A DNA stretch of 64,000 nt, from positions 310,001 through 374,000 of the forward strand of contig JAIXWO010000010.1 in assembly GCA_027491235.1 (NCBI GenBank). Reading direction: 5' to 3'. Source of the DNA: Sphingomonadales bacterium. GTDB lineage: Bacteria; Pseudomonadota; Alphaproteobacteria; Sphingomonadales; Sphingomonadaceae. The notes beneath the pieces are model-generated. The model did no database searches. It was given only the letters and a program-made list of their open reading frames with translations, and had not been told where the DNA came from. The number at the start of each line of letters is the position of its first letter. Position 1 is the stretch's first letter. Positions 19,843-28,444 of the stretch are shown in pieces. The position numbers were made by a program, and so were the translations under genes.

Positions 19843-20928
19843 ATGTTGGATATGTTCGGACTACGCCTTCTGACGTTCATGGCTGTGGCCCTGATGGGCT
19901 CCGCTGCTTGGGCCAAAGGCGATGTGGCGGGACATTATTATCTGCAGGGCGTCCGCGAGACAGGGTCTGAGCTGTTGCTGCGCCCGGATGGCCGGTTTGA
20001 ATGGTACATCACCTATGGCGCTGTTGACCAGACTGCGCGCGGCACATGGACACGCACGGGCGACATGATTGAACTGCATGCTGAAGGGCCGGATCGCAGC
20101 GCGCCGCTGTTGCGGCTGGATGAACGGGGCGAATGGGATGCGTCAACCGAACAGGCGCTGCTGGATCTCGCTCATGAACAGGCGCTGGCGGATGTTGAGA
20201 AGGCATGCCCCATCCAACAGATCGCCGAGGCGACCACACCCCCGTCCATCGCCTTCGGCACGCCCGATCTGCCGGCCTTAAAGGCAGAGGCCGAAGCCAG
20301 TCTGGCCAAAGCAAAGGCCGCACGAGAGGCTGCTGAACGGACAGTGCCGCTGGCCATCAGGAGCCTTGGCGCACCGGACGCCGAAGCGCGTCTTCAAGTT
20401 GCGCGTGATGCTATGACCGATTGGCAAATCGCACGCGCTCATGCGGAAGCCGCCTATCGCAACGCAAACCTGCCGCCACCCGATCTGGGCGAACCGCGGC
20501 TGCCGGAAGCCTGCACACCGCCGCCCGAAAGCCGCGTGGACACGGATCACCCAGAGCGATGGAAAGGCGGCATTGTGATCTCCATTGCCGACCCGGAGAT
20601 GGGCATGGCCCCAAAGGGCATCAACGTCACGCTCACCTATGCGGACGGCATGACGGCGACCGCAAAAACAGCGCATCGGGGCTGGGCCATATTCCCAAGA
20701 CGCCCGGGCATCACCGCTGGCCATGTCCTCATTGATTCCGATGTTTACCAATTGGGCAAAGTCGCGTTTGATTTTCCGCCCCTTGAAAAAGGGCTGCAAG
20801 CTTTTGCCATCGACGTGCGTCAGCTGATCGGAGCTCCGTTTGTTGAAACCATGGCCCTGCGCGTGGAGGGGGATGACCTCATCCCCACTGGCATAGGCCG
20901 GGGCCGCTATGTCCGGGAGGGTCGCTGA
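19843..20928 (+). CDS. Exported protein of unknown function with central coiled-coil segment
   Basis: About 361 residues from the ATG at 19843 (19852 is possible). The N-terminus is a signal peptide ending ALMGSAAWA. A first domain (VAGHYYLQGVRE, LLLRPDGRFEWYITYG, ARGTWTRTGDMIELH) has the beta-rich look of a lipocalin-like or META-like barrel. A charged, alanine-rich helix (ALKAEAEASLAKAKAAREAA) suggests a coiled coil around residues 140-165, and a C-terminal beta region follows. I cannot name a family. It abuts the next exported gene (stop TGA then ATG, no gap), so the two are probably made together and may act as a periplasmic pair. Confidence 0.75.
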   Translation: MLDMFGLRLLTFMAVALMGSAAWAKGDVAGHYYLQGVRETGSELLLRPDGRFEWYITYGAVDQTARGTWTRTGDMIELHAEGPDRSAPLLRLDERGEWDASTEQALLDLAHEQALADVEKACPIQQIAEATTPPSIAFGTPDLPALKAEAEASLAKAKAAREAAERTVPLAIRSLGAPDAEARLQVARDAMTDWQIARAHAEAAYRNANLPPPDLGEPRLPEACTPPPESRVDTDHPERWKGGIVISIADPEMGMAPKGINVTLTYADGMTATAKTAHRGWAIFPRRPGITAGHVLIDSDVYQLGKVAFDFPPLEKGLQAFAIDVRQLIGAPFVETMALRVEGDDLIPTGIGRGRYVREGR

Positions 20929-21537
20929 ATGAAGGCCGTCACGATAATGCTGTTGTGCGCAAGCGCGGTGGGCCTCTCCCCCGTCTTGGCGCAAGACGCG
21001 ACAGCACCCGCTTCGGACGCGGCGATTGAAGCAGCGGCGCAGGTTGAAGATGACGCTGAGGAAGAATTTGATCCGTCCACGCTGACGCTGGAGGACATCA
21101 TCAGCTGCAAGATCGACGTGCCGCGCTACAACGGCTTTGTCTTTTGGTTCTATGACAACAAGGCCGCGCACAAGCATTACGGCCTCACGTCGATCAAAGG
21201 CGGTGCAAACCCCTTTCTGTCCGAATATCGATTGGCCAAGCCCATCACGGTTTTCGGCCAGACGACCAACCACATCGCCTTCACCAATTCCGGCCTGCTC
21301 GCCGTCCTCTCCGGCGTGACCCCGCAACAGATGGCCGACCAGCTGGATGTCCGCGACGGTGGGGACTTTATGGGCAAATATCTGGCCGAACGTGTCGTCT
21401 CGGCAGAGCGCATCGACGATGACGAAATTGATCTGCACAGCGTGAAGCGCATCACGATGAACGTCTCCACCGTCAGCTCCCACCCGAACCGCGTGTTCGT
21501 TGGCTGCGGGTACCGGTTCCAGTTCGACAAGGACTAG
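20929..21537 (+). CDS. Exported protein of unknown function
   Basis: A 202-residue protein with a signal peptide (LLCASAVGLSPVLAQ) and an acidic linker (EDDAEEEFDPSTLTLED). The mature part has only two cysteines, Cys60 and Cys193, at its two ends; they could form a disulfide that closes the domain. No family recognised. It follows the preceding exported gene without a spacer. Confidence 0.75.
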   Translation: MKAVTIMLLCASAVGLSPVLAQDATAPASDAAIEAAAQVEDDAEEEFDPSTLTLEDIISCKIDVPRYNGFVFWFYDNKAAHKHYGLTSIKGGANPFLSEYRLAKPITVFGQTTNHIAFTNSGLLAVLSGVTPQQMADQLDVRDGGDFMGKYLAERVVSAERIDDDEIDLHSVKRITMNVSTVSSHPNRVFVGCGYRFQFDKD

Positions 21538-21599
21538 GCCCACCGCCCACCCGAAACTGTTTGCTGGCCTCTCCTCACCAAGGGTGGCATCACCGCGAC

Positions 21600-22874
21600 A
21601 TGCGGAAAGACAGCCCATCCCCCAAAGGGTTTCTCTCACGCCTCGGGCCCGGCCTCATCACGGGTGCTGCGGATGATGACCCCTCCGGCATTGGCACGCA
21701 CAGCCAGGTCGGCGCCCAATTCGGCTATGGCCTCGCCTGGACCTTCGTCTTCTCCTTCCCGCTGATGGTCGTCATTCAGGAGGTCGCCGCGCAAATTGGT
21801 CGCGTGACCGGAAGGGGCATCGCCGCCAATGTCCGCCGCCATTATCCGCGCGGGCTGCTGTTCCTCATTGTGTCGCTGCTGTTGGTGGCCAATGTCATCA
21901 ATCTGGGCGCGGACCTCAGCGCGATGGGTGCGGCGCTCCAGCTGCTGACGGGCGGGAATGCAGCGCTCTACACCCTCGCCTTCGGCATCATCTGTGTCGT
22001 GCTGGAGGTGGTGATGCCCTATGCGCGCTACGCCAACATCCTGAAATGGTCGACGCTGTCGCTGTTCACTTATGTGGCCGTGGTGATGGTCGCAGGCGTG
22101 CCATGGGGCGAGGCGCTGACCGCCCTTGTCGTGCCCGACATTGAATGGACAGCCGCTTATGCAACGGCACTCGTCGCCATTCTTGGCACGACAATCAGCC
22201 CTTATCTCTTCTTCTGGCAGGCGGGGCAGGAGATTGAGGAACAGCACCGGCACCATGCACGGCCCCTCTTTCAAACCCCGCGGACCGCCGGGCCGGAGCT
22301 CGAACGCATCCGCGTGGACACCTTGACCGGCATGGCCTTCAGTTCGCTCATTTCGCTCGCCATTGTCTTTGCGACGGCCGCCACGCTGCACGCCAAAGGC
22401 ATCACCGATATCCAGACATCCTCGCAGGCTGCAGAGGCGCTCCGGCCCATTGCCGGGGACTTGGCCTTCGCCCTGTTCGCATTGGGCATTATCGGCACCG
22501 GCATGCTCGCTGTGCCGGTGCTCGCAGGGTCAGCCGCTTACGCCATTACCGAGATGATGGGCCGCACCGGCAGCCTTGCCTCCAAGCCGTTGCAGGCGAA
22601 GTTCTTCTACGGCGCCATTGCGGCCACAACCTTGGTGGGCGGGATGGTGAACATGGGCGGCCTTGATCCCGCTAAGGCGCTCTATTGGGCCGCGGTCGTC
22701 AACGGGGTGCTGGCCGCCCCGCTGATGGCCGTGATGATGCTGATCGTCCGAAATGAAAAAGCGATGGGGAAGCTGGTGCTCCCCCATCGCGCGACCCTTT
22801 GGGGTTGGGCTGCGACCGCCGTGATGGCAGCGGCGACCGCTGTCTTCTTCTGGTTCCTGTTTACGGGCGGCTAA
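21600..22874 (+). CDS. NRAMP-related divalent metal transporter with a non-canonical metal site
   Basis: A 424-residue membrane protein of the Nramp (PF01566) fold with about eleven hydrophobic segments. Classic MntH/DMT1 proteins have DPGN in helix 1 and MPH in helix 6 at the metal site. Here helix 1 reads DDDPSGIGTHSQVG and the matching helix-6 segment reads ILGTTISPYLFFWQAGQE, so the Asn and the Met are replaced. This resembles NRAMP-related subfamilies, some of which (NRMT) carry magnesium; the substrate here is not certain. The ATG at 21600 is preferred over a TTG at 21561. It converges on ahpF with 4 bases between. Confidence 0.85.
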   Translation: MRKDSPSPKGFLSRLGPGLITGAADDDPSGIGTHSQVGAQFGYGLAWTFVFSFPLMVVIQEVAAQIGRVTGRGIAANVRRHYPRGLLFLIVSLLLVANVINLGADLSAMGAALQLLTGGNAALYTLAFGIICVVLEVVMPYARYANILKWSTLSLFTYVAVVMVAGVPWGEALTALVVPDIEWTAAYATALVAILGTTISPYLFFWQAGQEIEEQHRHHARPLFQTPRTAGPELERIRVDTLTGMAFSSLISLAIVFATAATLHAKGITDIQTSSQAAEALRPIAGDLAFALFALGIIGTGMLAVPVLAGSAAYAITEMMGRTGSLASKPLQAKFFYGAIAATTLVGGMVNMGGLDPAKALYWAAVVNGVLAAPLMAVMMLIVRNEKAMGKLVLPHRATLWGWAATAVMAAATAVFFWFLFTGG

Positions 22875-22878
22875 CGCG

Positions 22879-24462
22879 TCAGGCAGCCAATGCTTCGGAC
22901 TGTTCGGCAGGCAAGCGGATCATATAGTCGAACGCCGAGAGCGCCGCCTTTGACCCTTCGCCCGTCGCGATGATGATCTGCTTATAGGGTACGGTCGTCA
23001 CGTCACCGGCTGCAAACACGCCGGGGATGTTGGTCGCGCCCTTGGCGTCGATCTCAATCTCACCGCGTGGGCTCAGCGCCACGACATCCTTCAGCCACTC
23101 CGTGTTCGGCACGAGACCGATCTGCACGAAGATGCCTTCAAGCGGGATGTGGTGCAGTTCGTCGGTCGTGCGGTCCTTATAGCTGAGGCCCGTCACCTTC
23201 TCGCCATCGCCGTTCACTTCAGTCGACAGGGCGGAGACGATCACGCGGACATTGGGCAGGCTGTTCAGCTTGCGCTGCAAGACCGCGTCGGCACGCAACT
23301 GGCTGTCGAACTCGATGAGCGTCACTTCCGCAACGATGCCCGCGAGATCGATGGCCGCTTCGACGCCGGAGTTGCCGCCGCCGATCACCGCCACGCGCTT
23401 GCCCTTGTAGAGCGGGCCATCGCAGTGCGGGCAATAGGCCACGCCCCGGTTGCGATACTCGTCTTCGCCGGGGACGCCCATCTGCCGCCAGCGCGCGCCA
23501 GTGGAAAGGATGAGGGTGCGGGCCTTCACATGCGCGCCGTTCGCCAGCACGACTTCGTGCAGGCCGCCTTCGGTGGTCGCCGGAATGAGCTTTTCCGCGC
23601 GCTGGAGGTTCATGACGTCGACATCATAATCCTTCACATGCTGTTCCAACTGCGCGACGAGCTTTGGCCCTTCGGTGTGCGAGACCGAGATGAAATTCTC
23701 AATGCCCATGGTGTCGAGCACCTGACCGCCAAAGCGTTCGGCCACGATGCCGGTGTTGATGCCCTTGCGCGCCGCATAGATGGCCGCCGCCGCGCCTGCG
23801 GGCCCGCCGCCGACGATGAGCACATCAAAGGCACCCTTCGCCGCGATCTTGGCCGCGGCCTTGGCTTCGGCGCCACTGTCGAGCTTGGCGACAATCTGTT
23901 CCAGTTCCATCCGGCCCTGCCCGAAGACTTCGCCGTTCAGGAACACCATCGGCACAGCCATGACCTTGCGGTTCGTGACTTCATCCTGGAACAGAGCGCC
24001 ATCAATCGCGGTGTGTGAGATGCGCGGGTTGAGCACGGCCATCAGGTTCAGCGCCTGCACGACATCGGGGCAATTCTGGCAGGACAGCGAGAAATAGGTT
24101 TCAAAGGCATAGTCGCCATCGAGGTTGCGGACCTGCTCGAGCAGTTCCTGCGCGGCCTTGGACGGATGACCGCCCACCTGCAGCAGGGCCAGCACCAGCG
24201 AGGTGAATTCATGCCCCAAGGGAATGCCCGCAAAGCGGACGCCAATGTCAGTCCCGACGCGGCGGATCACCATGCTTGGACGGCGCTTGTCATCATCCTT
24301 GCGGACGGTCGACACCTTGTCCGACAGCGCGGCAATCTCGGTTGCCAGCTCGTCCAGCTCGCGCGATTTGGGGCTGTCATCCAGAGACATCACAAGCTCA
24401 ACCGGCTGCGTGATGTTCGCCATATAGGTTTGGAGCTGCTGCTTCAGATTTGCGTCAAGCAT
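22879..24462 (-). CDS. ahpF: Alkyl hydroperoxide reductase subunit F
   Basis: A 527-residue flavoprotein that passes electrons from NADH to AhpC. The N-terminal double thioredoxin-like domain has its redox pair at Cys128-Cys131 (SLSCQNCPD). The C-terminal thioredoxin-reductase-like part has the FAD motif [18 protein letters not shown], the second redox pair in [10 protein letters not shown] near residue 350, and the NAD motif [12 protein letters not shown]. Length and architecture are standard. It is downstream of ahpC; a strong hairpin overlaps the start of its leader. Confidence 0.96.
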   Translation of the reverse strand: MLDANLKQQLQTYMANITQPVELVMSLDDSPKSRELDELATEIAALSDKVSTVRKDDDKRRPSMVIRRVGTDIGVRFAGIPLGHEFTSLVLALLQVGGHPSKAAQELLEQVRNLDGDYAFETYFSLSCQNCPDVVQALNLMAVLNPRISHTAIDGALFQDEVTNRKVMAVPMVFLNGEVFGQGRMELEQIVAKLDSGAEAKAAAKIAAKGAFDVLIVGGGPAGAAAAIYAARKGINTGIVAERFGGQVLDTMGIENFISVSHTEGPKLVAQLEQHVKDYDVDVMNLQRAEKLIPATTEGGLHEVVLANGAHVKARTLILSTGARWRQMGVPGEDEYRNRGVAYCPHCDGPLYKGKRVAVIGGGNSGVEAAIDLAGIVAEVTLIEFDSQLRADAVLQRKLNSLPNVRVIVSALSTEVNGDGEKVTGLSYKDRTTDELHHIPLEGIFVQIGLVPNTEWLKDVVALSPRGEIEIDAKGATNIPGVFAAGDVTTVPYKQIIIATGEGSKAALSAFDYMIRLPAEQSEALAA

Positions 24463-24485
24463 GGGGGTACATTCCAATTTGGGGT

Positions 24486-24512
24486 CCGGGACCAGCAAAA
24501 GGCTGGTCCCGG
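24486..24512 (-). terminator. Strong hairpin between ahpC and ahpF (attenuator or partial terminator)
   Basis: An 11-bp perfect stem, CCGGGACCAGC at 24486-24496 and its complement at 24502-24512, with a 5-base loop, lies in the ahpC-ahpF spacer. No T-run follows on the transcribed strand, so it may be a stability or attenuation element rather than a full terminator. It would explain higher production of AhpC than of AhpF. Confidence 0.6.
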
Positions 24513-24564
24513 AATTTGGCTCCGCCCAAAAGCGGGGGGAGGAGGGCGGAGCCGGGGGTCTTGC

Positions 24565-25128
24565 TTAGATCTTGCCGACGAGGTCGAGCGAGGGAGCGAG
24601 CGTCTTTTCGCCTTCTTCCCACTTGGCCGGGCACACTTCACCCGGATGCGCTGCGACATACTGCGCGGCCTTGATCTTGCGAACGAGTTCAACTGCGTTG
24701 CGGCCGACGCCTTCCGACGTGATTTCCATGACCTGGATGATGCCCTGCGGATCGACGACGAAAGTGCCACGATCAGCAAGGCCGACGCCGGGACGCATCA
24801 CGTCAAAGTTGTTGGTCACAACGCCCGACGGATCGCCGATCATCGTGTAGCGGATCTTGCCGATGGCGGGCGACGTGTCGGCCCAAGCCTTGTGGCTGAA
24901 ATGCGTGTCGGTCGAGACGCTGTAGATTTCGACGCCCATCGACTGGAATTCGGCATAGTTGTCGGCGAGGTCTTCCAGCTCGGTCGGGCACACAAAGGTG
25001 AAGTCCGCCGGGTAGAAGAAGAAGACCGACCATTTGCCCTTCACGTCGCCATCGGTGACGGTGATGAACTTGCCATCCTTATAGGCCTGAGCGGTGAACG
25101 GCTTGATCTCGGTGTTGATGATCGCCAT
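24565..25128 (-). CDS. ahpC: Alkyl hydroperoxide reductase subunit C (typical 2-Cys peroxiredoxin)
   Basis: A 187-residue peroxiredoxin that reduces hydrogen peroxide and organic peroxides. The peroxidatic Cys is in [16 protein letters not shown] and the resolving Cys in [13 protein letters not shown], the two hallmarks of AhpC. Full length matches the enterobacterial protein. It is transcribed ahead of ahpF and diverges from the phosphatase gene at 25364. Confidence 0.97.
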   Translation of the reverse strand: MAIINTEIKPFTAQAYKDGKFITVTDGDVKGKWSVFFFYPADFTFVCPTELEDLADNYAEFQSMGVEIYSVSTDTHFSHKAWADTSPAIGKIRYTMIGDPSGVVTNNFDVMRPGVGLADRGTFVVDPQGIIQVMEITSEGVGRNAVELVRKIKAAQYVAAHPGEVCPAKWEEGEKTLAPSLDLVGKI

Positions 25129-25235
25129 CGGAATTTGTCCTTATTTTGGTGTCGAGGATAGGGCGGCACGGATGCCGTGGAGCCTATCTACCCGCCCGAC
25201 TCGCACAAGGCCAATTGGATTGTCCGCTCTCTATG

Positions 25236-25250
25236 ATCGACTTACTCGAT
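25236..25250. promoter_or_regulatory. Candidate LysR-type (OxyR?) box upstream of ahpC
   Basis: ATCGACTTACTCGAT is an inverted repeat with 5-bp arms and the T-N11-A layout of LysR-type operators. It lies about 110 bases upstream of ahpC in the divergent region. The full OxyR ATAG tetrad is not seen, so the assignment is weak. Confidence 0.3.
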
Positions 25251-25363
25251 TATTAATTTCCATGAGAGTGACTCGTTCGTTTAATCATCGAGGCGTCATT
25301 CTGTCGAAATGCGTGCCCGATATTTGCGGTGGCATATTTTGGAGCCGGAGGTAGACGACCCGC

Positions 25364-26128
25364 ATGACAACACGCATCCTTGACCTGACCGGCATCCACA
25401 ATTTCCGCGACTATGGCGGCTATCGCACCTCGGACGGCGGGCAGGTGAAGACGGGGACATTATTCCGCTCCGGCCAGCACCGCGACGCGACGCCGGAAGA
25501 TCTGCAGGCCGTCAGCCGTCTGGCGCTGGCCACCATCGTCGATCTGCGCAGCGACAGTGAGCGGGAACTCCACCCCTGCCGCCGCGCCGATGATCATAAA
25601 GCAGAAGTCGTCTTTGCGCCCGGTAACACTCTGGGTGCCGGATCGCACCTTGACGCGGGCAACGGCGTCCGGACAGCCGCTGAAGCGCATGACGCCATGG
25701 TCGATCTTTACCGGCAGATGCCCTTCCGCCCGACCCTGACGCAAACCTATCGGATGATGTTTGACCGGATGCTCGACGGCCATGGGCCAAGCCTTGTCCA
25801 TTGCCTTGCCGGCAAAGACCGTACCGGCCTCGCCGTCGCGCTGGTCCAGCACCAATTGGGCGTCCACCATGATGATATCGTTGAAGATTACCTGCTGACC
25901 AATGTCGCGGGCAATATGGAACGGCGCATTGCCGCGGGTGCCGACGCGGTGCGCGCCAATTTTGGGCCGGACATGGAAGATGATGCCGTGCGCACGCTGA
26001 TGTCTGTGCACCCCGCGTTTCTCGATGCCGCCCTTGAGGAAATTGGCGACATTGACCGCTATTGCGAAGAGGTTCTGGGCATGACCCCCGCCCGCCGGGA
26101 CGCACTGCGCCGCGCGCTGGTTGCCTAA
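25364..26128 (+). CDS. Tyrosine-protein phosphatase family protein (Y_phosphatase3)
   Basis: A 254-residue protein with the bacterial PTP-like layout: LTGIHNFRDYGGYRT at the N-terminus, TIVDLRSDSER, and the catalytic P-loop HCLAGKDRTG with nucleophile Cys and phosphate-binding Arg. These enzymes act on phosphotyrosine, phosphoinositides or related esters; the substrate is unknown here. No signal peptide, so probably cytoplasmic. It is divergent from ahpC. Confidence 0.88.
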   Translation: MTTRILDLTGIHNFRDYGGYRTSDGGQVKTGTLFRSGQHRDATPEDLQAVSRLALATIVDLRSDSERELHPCRRADDHKAEVVFAPGNTLGAGSHLDAGNGVRTAAEAHDAMVDLYRQMPFRPTLTQTYRMMFDRMLDGHGPSLVHCLAGKDRTGLAVALVQHQLGVHHDDIVEDYLLTNVAGNMERRIAAGADAVRANFGPDMEDDAVRTLMSVHPAFLDAALEEIGDIDRYCEEVLGMTPARRDALRRALVA

Positions 26129-26233
26129 CACTTAACTGAATTAGTCCAATCTTTACGGACAGTTGCTAGCCCAAAGACCGTCGTCACCACTTTCCGCTTG
26201 GGGTGACACGCTGGTAAGGGCTATGCAACCAAA

Positions 26234-26926
26234 ATGACGCAGAAAATACTACTTGTCGAAGACGACAACACCACCGCCGATTTCGTCGTAAAAGGCCTGT
26301 CAGAACAAGGCTTTGCGGTCGATCACGCCAATAATGGACGCGATGGCCTGTTCCATGCAACCGACGGCACTTATGATGCAATCGTGCTAGATCGGATGCT
26401 TCCGGGCATGGATGGCATGGCGGTCCTCGGGGCCATCCGCGCCGCGGGCATCACGACGCCGGTCATCATCCTGTCGGCCCTTGGCGCGGTTGAAGACCGT
26501 GTGGCGGGGCTGACCGCCGGGTCCGATGACTATCTGACCAAGCCGTTCGCCTTTGCTGAACTGCTTGCGCGGCTGAAGCTGCTGATGCGCCGCGCGACCA
26601 CGGGCCCGGTCAGCGCTGTTGAGACGGTTCTGACCTGCCATGATCTGGAAATGGACCTGCTCTCGCGCAAGGTGAAACGGGCTGGCCGCGCGCTGGACCT
26701 CCAGCCGCGCGAATTCCGTCTGCTTGAATATCTGATGCGCCACAAGGAACAGGTCGTCACCCGCACCATGTTGCTCGAAGGCGTGTGGGATTATCATTTT
26801 GACCCAGGCACCAACGTCATCGACGTGCATGTCAGCCGCCTGCGCAAGAAGATTGATGGCGAGGCCGACACCACGCTGATCCACACCGTGCGCGGCGCCG
26901 GATACCGGCTCGGCGCCGGGGAATAG
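26234..26926 (+). CDS. OmpR/PhoB-family response regulator
   Basis: A 230-residue two-domain regulator. The receiver has the acidic pair EDD (9-11), the phosphoacceptor Asp53 in IVLDRMLPG and the lysine in DDYLTKPFAF. The C-terminal winged helix has LQPREFRLLEYLMRH and the wing HVSRLRKKIDGE with TVRGAGYRL. It is followed 10 bases later by its histidine kinase, so the two form a two-component system whose signal is unknown. Confidence 0.95.
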   Translation: MTQKILLVEDDNTTADFVVKGLSEQGFAVDHANNGRDGLFHATDGTYDAIVLDRMLPGMDGMAVLGAIRAAGITTPVIILSALGAVEDRVAGLTAGSDDYLTKPFAFAELLARLKLLMRRATTGPVSAVETVLTCHDLEMDLLSRKVKRAGRALDLQPREFRLLEYLMRHKEQVVTRTMLLEGVWDYHFDPGTNVIDVHVSRLRKKIDGEADTTLIHTVRGAGYRLGAGE

Positions 26927-26936
26927 CCCGCCGCCA

Positions 26937-28283
26937 GTGCTCAAATTCTGGCGCTCCTCGACCGCAAGGTTCATCACGCTTGTGTTCGGGATCGAGCTGA
27001 TTCTGGCGGCCGGCATGACGCTGACCCTGCGGGTGCTGACGCGGGCCGAGTTGGAACGCGATGCCAAAAGCTACGCCGCGCAGCTGACGCAGGAGCTTGG
27101 GCCTGTCTATCTGAAACAGGGCAGGGAAGACTTCCAGAAGCTGGCGGCGCTCCGCATCCTGTTTTCCGAAGGGCGCGCGGCCGTCATTTTGATGGTCGAC
27201 CCCAAAGGCAAGCCTGTGGCAGGCAATTTGCAGGGCTGGCCCCCCAGCGCCAAGCCGGGATGGAGCGAGATCGAGCTGTACCGCCACGGTTCCGGGACGC
27301 CCGAACAGATGGGCATTTTCGTCACCAACATGCCCGATGGATCGCGCCTGCTGACCGGGCAGATCATCGAGAATGACCGGCGCCTCTCGCGAATTGTTGA
27401 TCGTGCGACGGGGACCGCACTCATCTTCGGCCTGCCCCTGGCGCTCTTTGCTGCCTTTGCCGCGGTCCGCATCATCAATGCGCGGGTCAATGATATTGGG
27501 GAAACCGCCAAGGCCGTGAGCGCGGGCCAATTGTCGCAGCGCGTCTGGCTGGATGGCAGCGGCGACACCTTTGACCGGCTGGCCGCCACACTCAACGCCA
27601 TGCTGGAACGTATTGAGGCGCTGATTTCTGAGTTGCGGATTGTGACCGATGGGCTGGCGCATGATTTGCGCTCTCCCCTCACCCGGCTGAAGGTGCGGCT
27701 GGAACGCGCGCAAGTGGAGGATGATGAGGAGTCGTTGCGCACCGCGATCACTTTGGCGGGCGAAGAGACGGACCGGCTGCTCGGCATGCTGACAACCGCC
27801 CTCCAGATCAGCCGTGCCGAAGCCGGCATTGGCCGCGATCACTTTGTCGCGGCTGATCTGGGCGAAATGATCCGCGACATCGCAGAACTTTATGAGCCGC
27901 TGATCGAAGACAAAGGCTTTGCTATGGAAGTCGCAACCGGCACCGGCCCGGTCGTGCCCATGCACCGCGAGCTGATCGGTCAGGCGGTCGGCAATTTGAT
28001 CGACAATGCGCTGAAATATGGTGCCGACAGCATCCGCATCGCTACGGGTGAAAGTGACGGCATGGCGTGGGTCGACGTGTCAGACCGCGGCCCCGGCATC
28101 CCCGAAGATCAGCGCGCCGAAGCGCTGCGGCGTTTTGGTCGGCTCGATCCGTCCCGCACAGGCTTTGGCGCAGGGCTAGGCCTCTCGCTCGTCGGCGCTG
28201 TGGCACGCCTGCACGGCGGCACTATTGAACTGGGGGACGCCGCCCCCGGGCTGCGGGTGCGGCTGTCCATTCCGTTGGGTTAG
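26937..28283 (+). CDS. Sensor histidine kinase
   Basis: A 448-residue inner-membrane kinase starting at GTG 26937. Transmembrane segments at about residues 11-32 and 158-178 bracket a periplasmic sensor of about 125 residues that I cannot assign. HAMP follows (about 179-230), then the HisKA helix with His242 in LAHDLRSPLTR. The ATPase domain has the N box IDNALKYG, G1 VSDRGPGIPED and G2 GFGAGLGLSLV. The partner is the OmpR-type regulator immediately upstream. Confidence 0.95.
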   Translation: MLKFWRSSTARFITLVFGIELILAAGMTLTLRVLTRAELERDAKSYAAQLTQELGPVYLKQGREDFQKLAALRILFSEGRAAVILMVDPKGKPVAGNLQGWPPSAKPGWSEIELYRHGSGTPEQMGIFVTNMPDGSRLLTGQIIENDRRLSRIVDRATGTALIFGLPLALFAAFAAVRIINARVNDIGETAKAVSAGQLSQRVWLDGSGDTFDRLAATLNAMLERIEALISELRIVTDGLAHDLRSPLTRLKVRLERAQVEDDEESLRTAITLAGEETDRLLGMLTTALQISRAEAGIGRDHFVAADLGEMIRDIAELYEPLIEDKGFAMEVATGTGPVVPMHRELIGQAVGNLIDNALKYGADSIRIATGESDGMAWVDVSDRGPGIPEDQRAEALRRFGRLDPSRTGFGAGLGLSLVGAVARLHGGTIELGDAAPGLRVRLSIPLG

Positions 28284-28308
28284 ATCCAACCGTCATTATC
28301 AGCCCAAA

Positions 28309-28409
28309 CGTCGCCCCGTGCTTGACACGGGGCTTGGCTATTCTTGCACTGCTCCGTTAGGAATGCCCGACAAAGACAAGCCTAGCCCCGTGTCCAGCAC
28401 GGGGCGACG
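28309..28409. repeat. Palindromic intergenic repeat, family B, copy 1
   Basis: The left arm (28309-28340, containing GTCGCCCCGTGCTTGACACG) and right arm (28381-28409, with GTGTCCAGCACGGGGCGACG) are near-complementary. Each arm also folds on itself through CCCCGTG...CACGGGG. It lies tail-to-tail between the histidine kinase and the SH3 protein gene. Related copies are at 36264-36421 and 57722-57863. Confidence 0.9.
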
Positions 28410-28444
28410 CGTGTGCGAAGGAACGTTTGTCTACGCCACCTCGG

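Noticed and set aside
20278-21639. A 453-codon open frame on the minus strand opposite the two exported-protein genes
   Set aside because: The plus-strand genes have signal peptides and coupled starts; the opposing frame has low-complexity composition and no start signal.
25154-25186. Classic OxyR ATAG/CTAT half-sites near ahpC
   Set aside because: A GATAG and a CTATC are present but their 22-base separation does not fit the 11-base periodicity of OxyR sites.
26832-27965. A 377-codon frame opposite the histidine kinase
   Set aside because: The kinase domains on the plus strand are complete, so this is a codon-bias shadow.
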